From an uncultured Clostridia bacterium (GTDB taxonomy: Bacteria; Bacillota; Clostridia; Oscillospirales; Oscillospiraceae), in the NCBI GenBank assembly GCA_945873295.1, contig CAMCCS010000005.1, forward strand, positions 1 through 41,230: DNA of 41,230 nucleotides. Reading direction: 5' to 3'. Positions within the stretch are counted from its first letter, which is position 1. The DNA itself is not shown here. The text below holds more notes on this DNA, generated by a model. That model did no database searches. It was not told the origin of the DNA and saw only the letters and a list, made by a program, of their open reading frames with translations.

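Overview
The window looks like chromosomal DNA from a moderately GC-rich, low-oxygen Firmicute, most likely a gut clostridium of the Oscillospiraceae type. The support is a short type-3 prolyl-tRNA synthetase, a single-chain iron-sulfur serine dehydratase, a lipoteichoic-acid-synthase-like enzyme, strong Shine-Dalgarno sites and sigma-A-like promoters. The assignment is an inference; no marker gene in the window settles it.

Left part (1-8750). On the minus strand, proS, gtrA and an LTA-synthase-like gene form a tight operon running off the left edge. A roughly 310-bp palindrome-rich element with imperfect terminal inverted repeats (3528-3837) separates it from a divergent plus-strand operon. 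That operon holds an L-serine dehydratase and two half-transporters forming an asymmetric heterodimeric ABC exporter, and it ends at a clear hairpin terminator.

Middle part (8800-14320). Three minus-strand genes follow: an ICMT/phospholipid-methyltransferase-like membrane protein, a GH3-family protein (the plant auxin-amido-synthetase fold) and a membrane-bound GAF/GGDEF/HD-GYP protein with a degenerate GGDEF motif. Next comes a stretch without intact genes, holding a decayed response-regulator fragment and several hairpins.

Right part (14323-41230). One unbroken minus-strand frame of 8,968 codons fills about 27 kb and is still open at the right edge. It encodes a giant, probably surface-exposed or secreted, adhesin-like beta-repeat protein. 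From its N-terminal side the visible part has: a 30-bp tandem-repeat linker; an RTX-like calcium-motif region; a long array of short beta modules with helical and acidic insertions; five to six ~231-residue repeats; a non-repetitive aromatic-rich segment; a predicted beta-helix of 20-21-residue coils with a 62-residue super-repeat; a helical segment; more beta repeats carrying a recurrent G-x-[IV]-G-T-x3-P-L-like motif; a ~196-residue coiled coil; and a Cys-containing C-terminal domain. It has no LPXTG or SLH signal at the C-terminus, and no secretion partner gene lies in the window. This protein is the most unusual item here.
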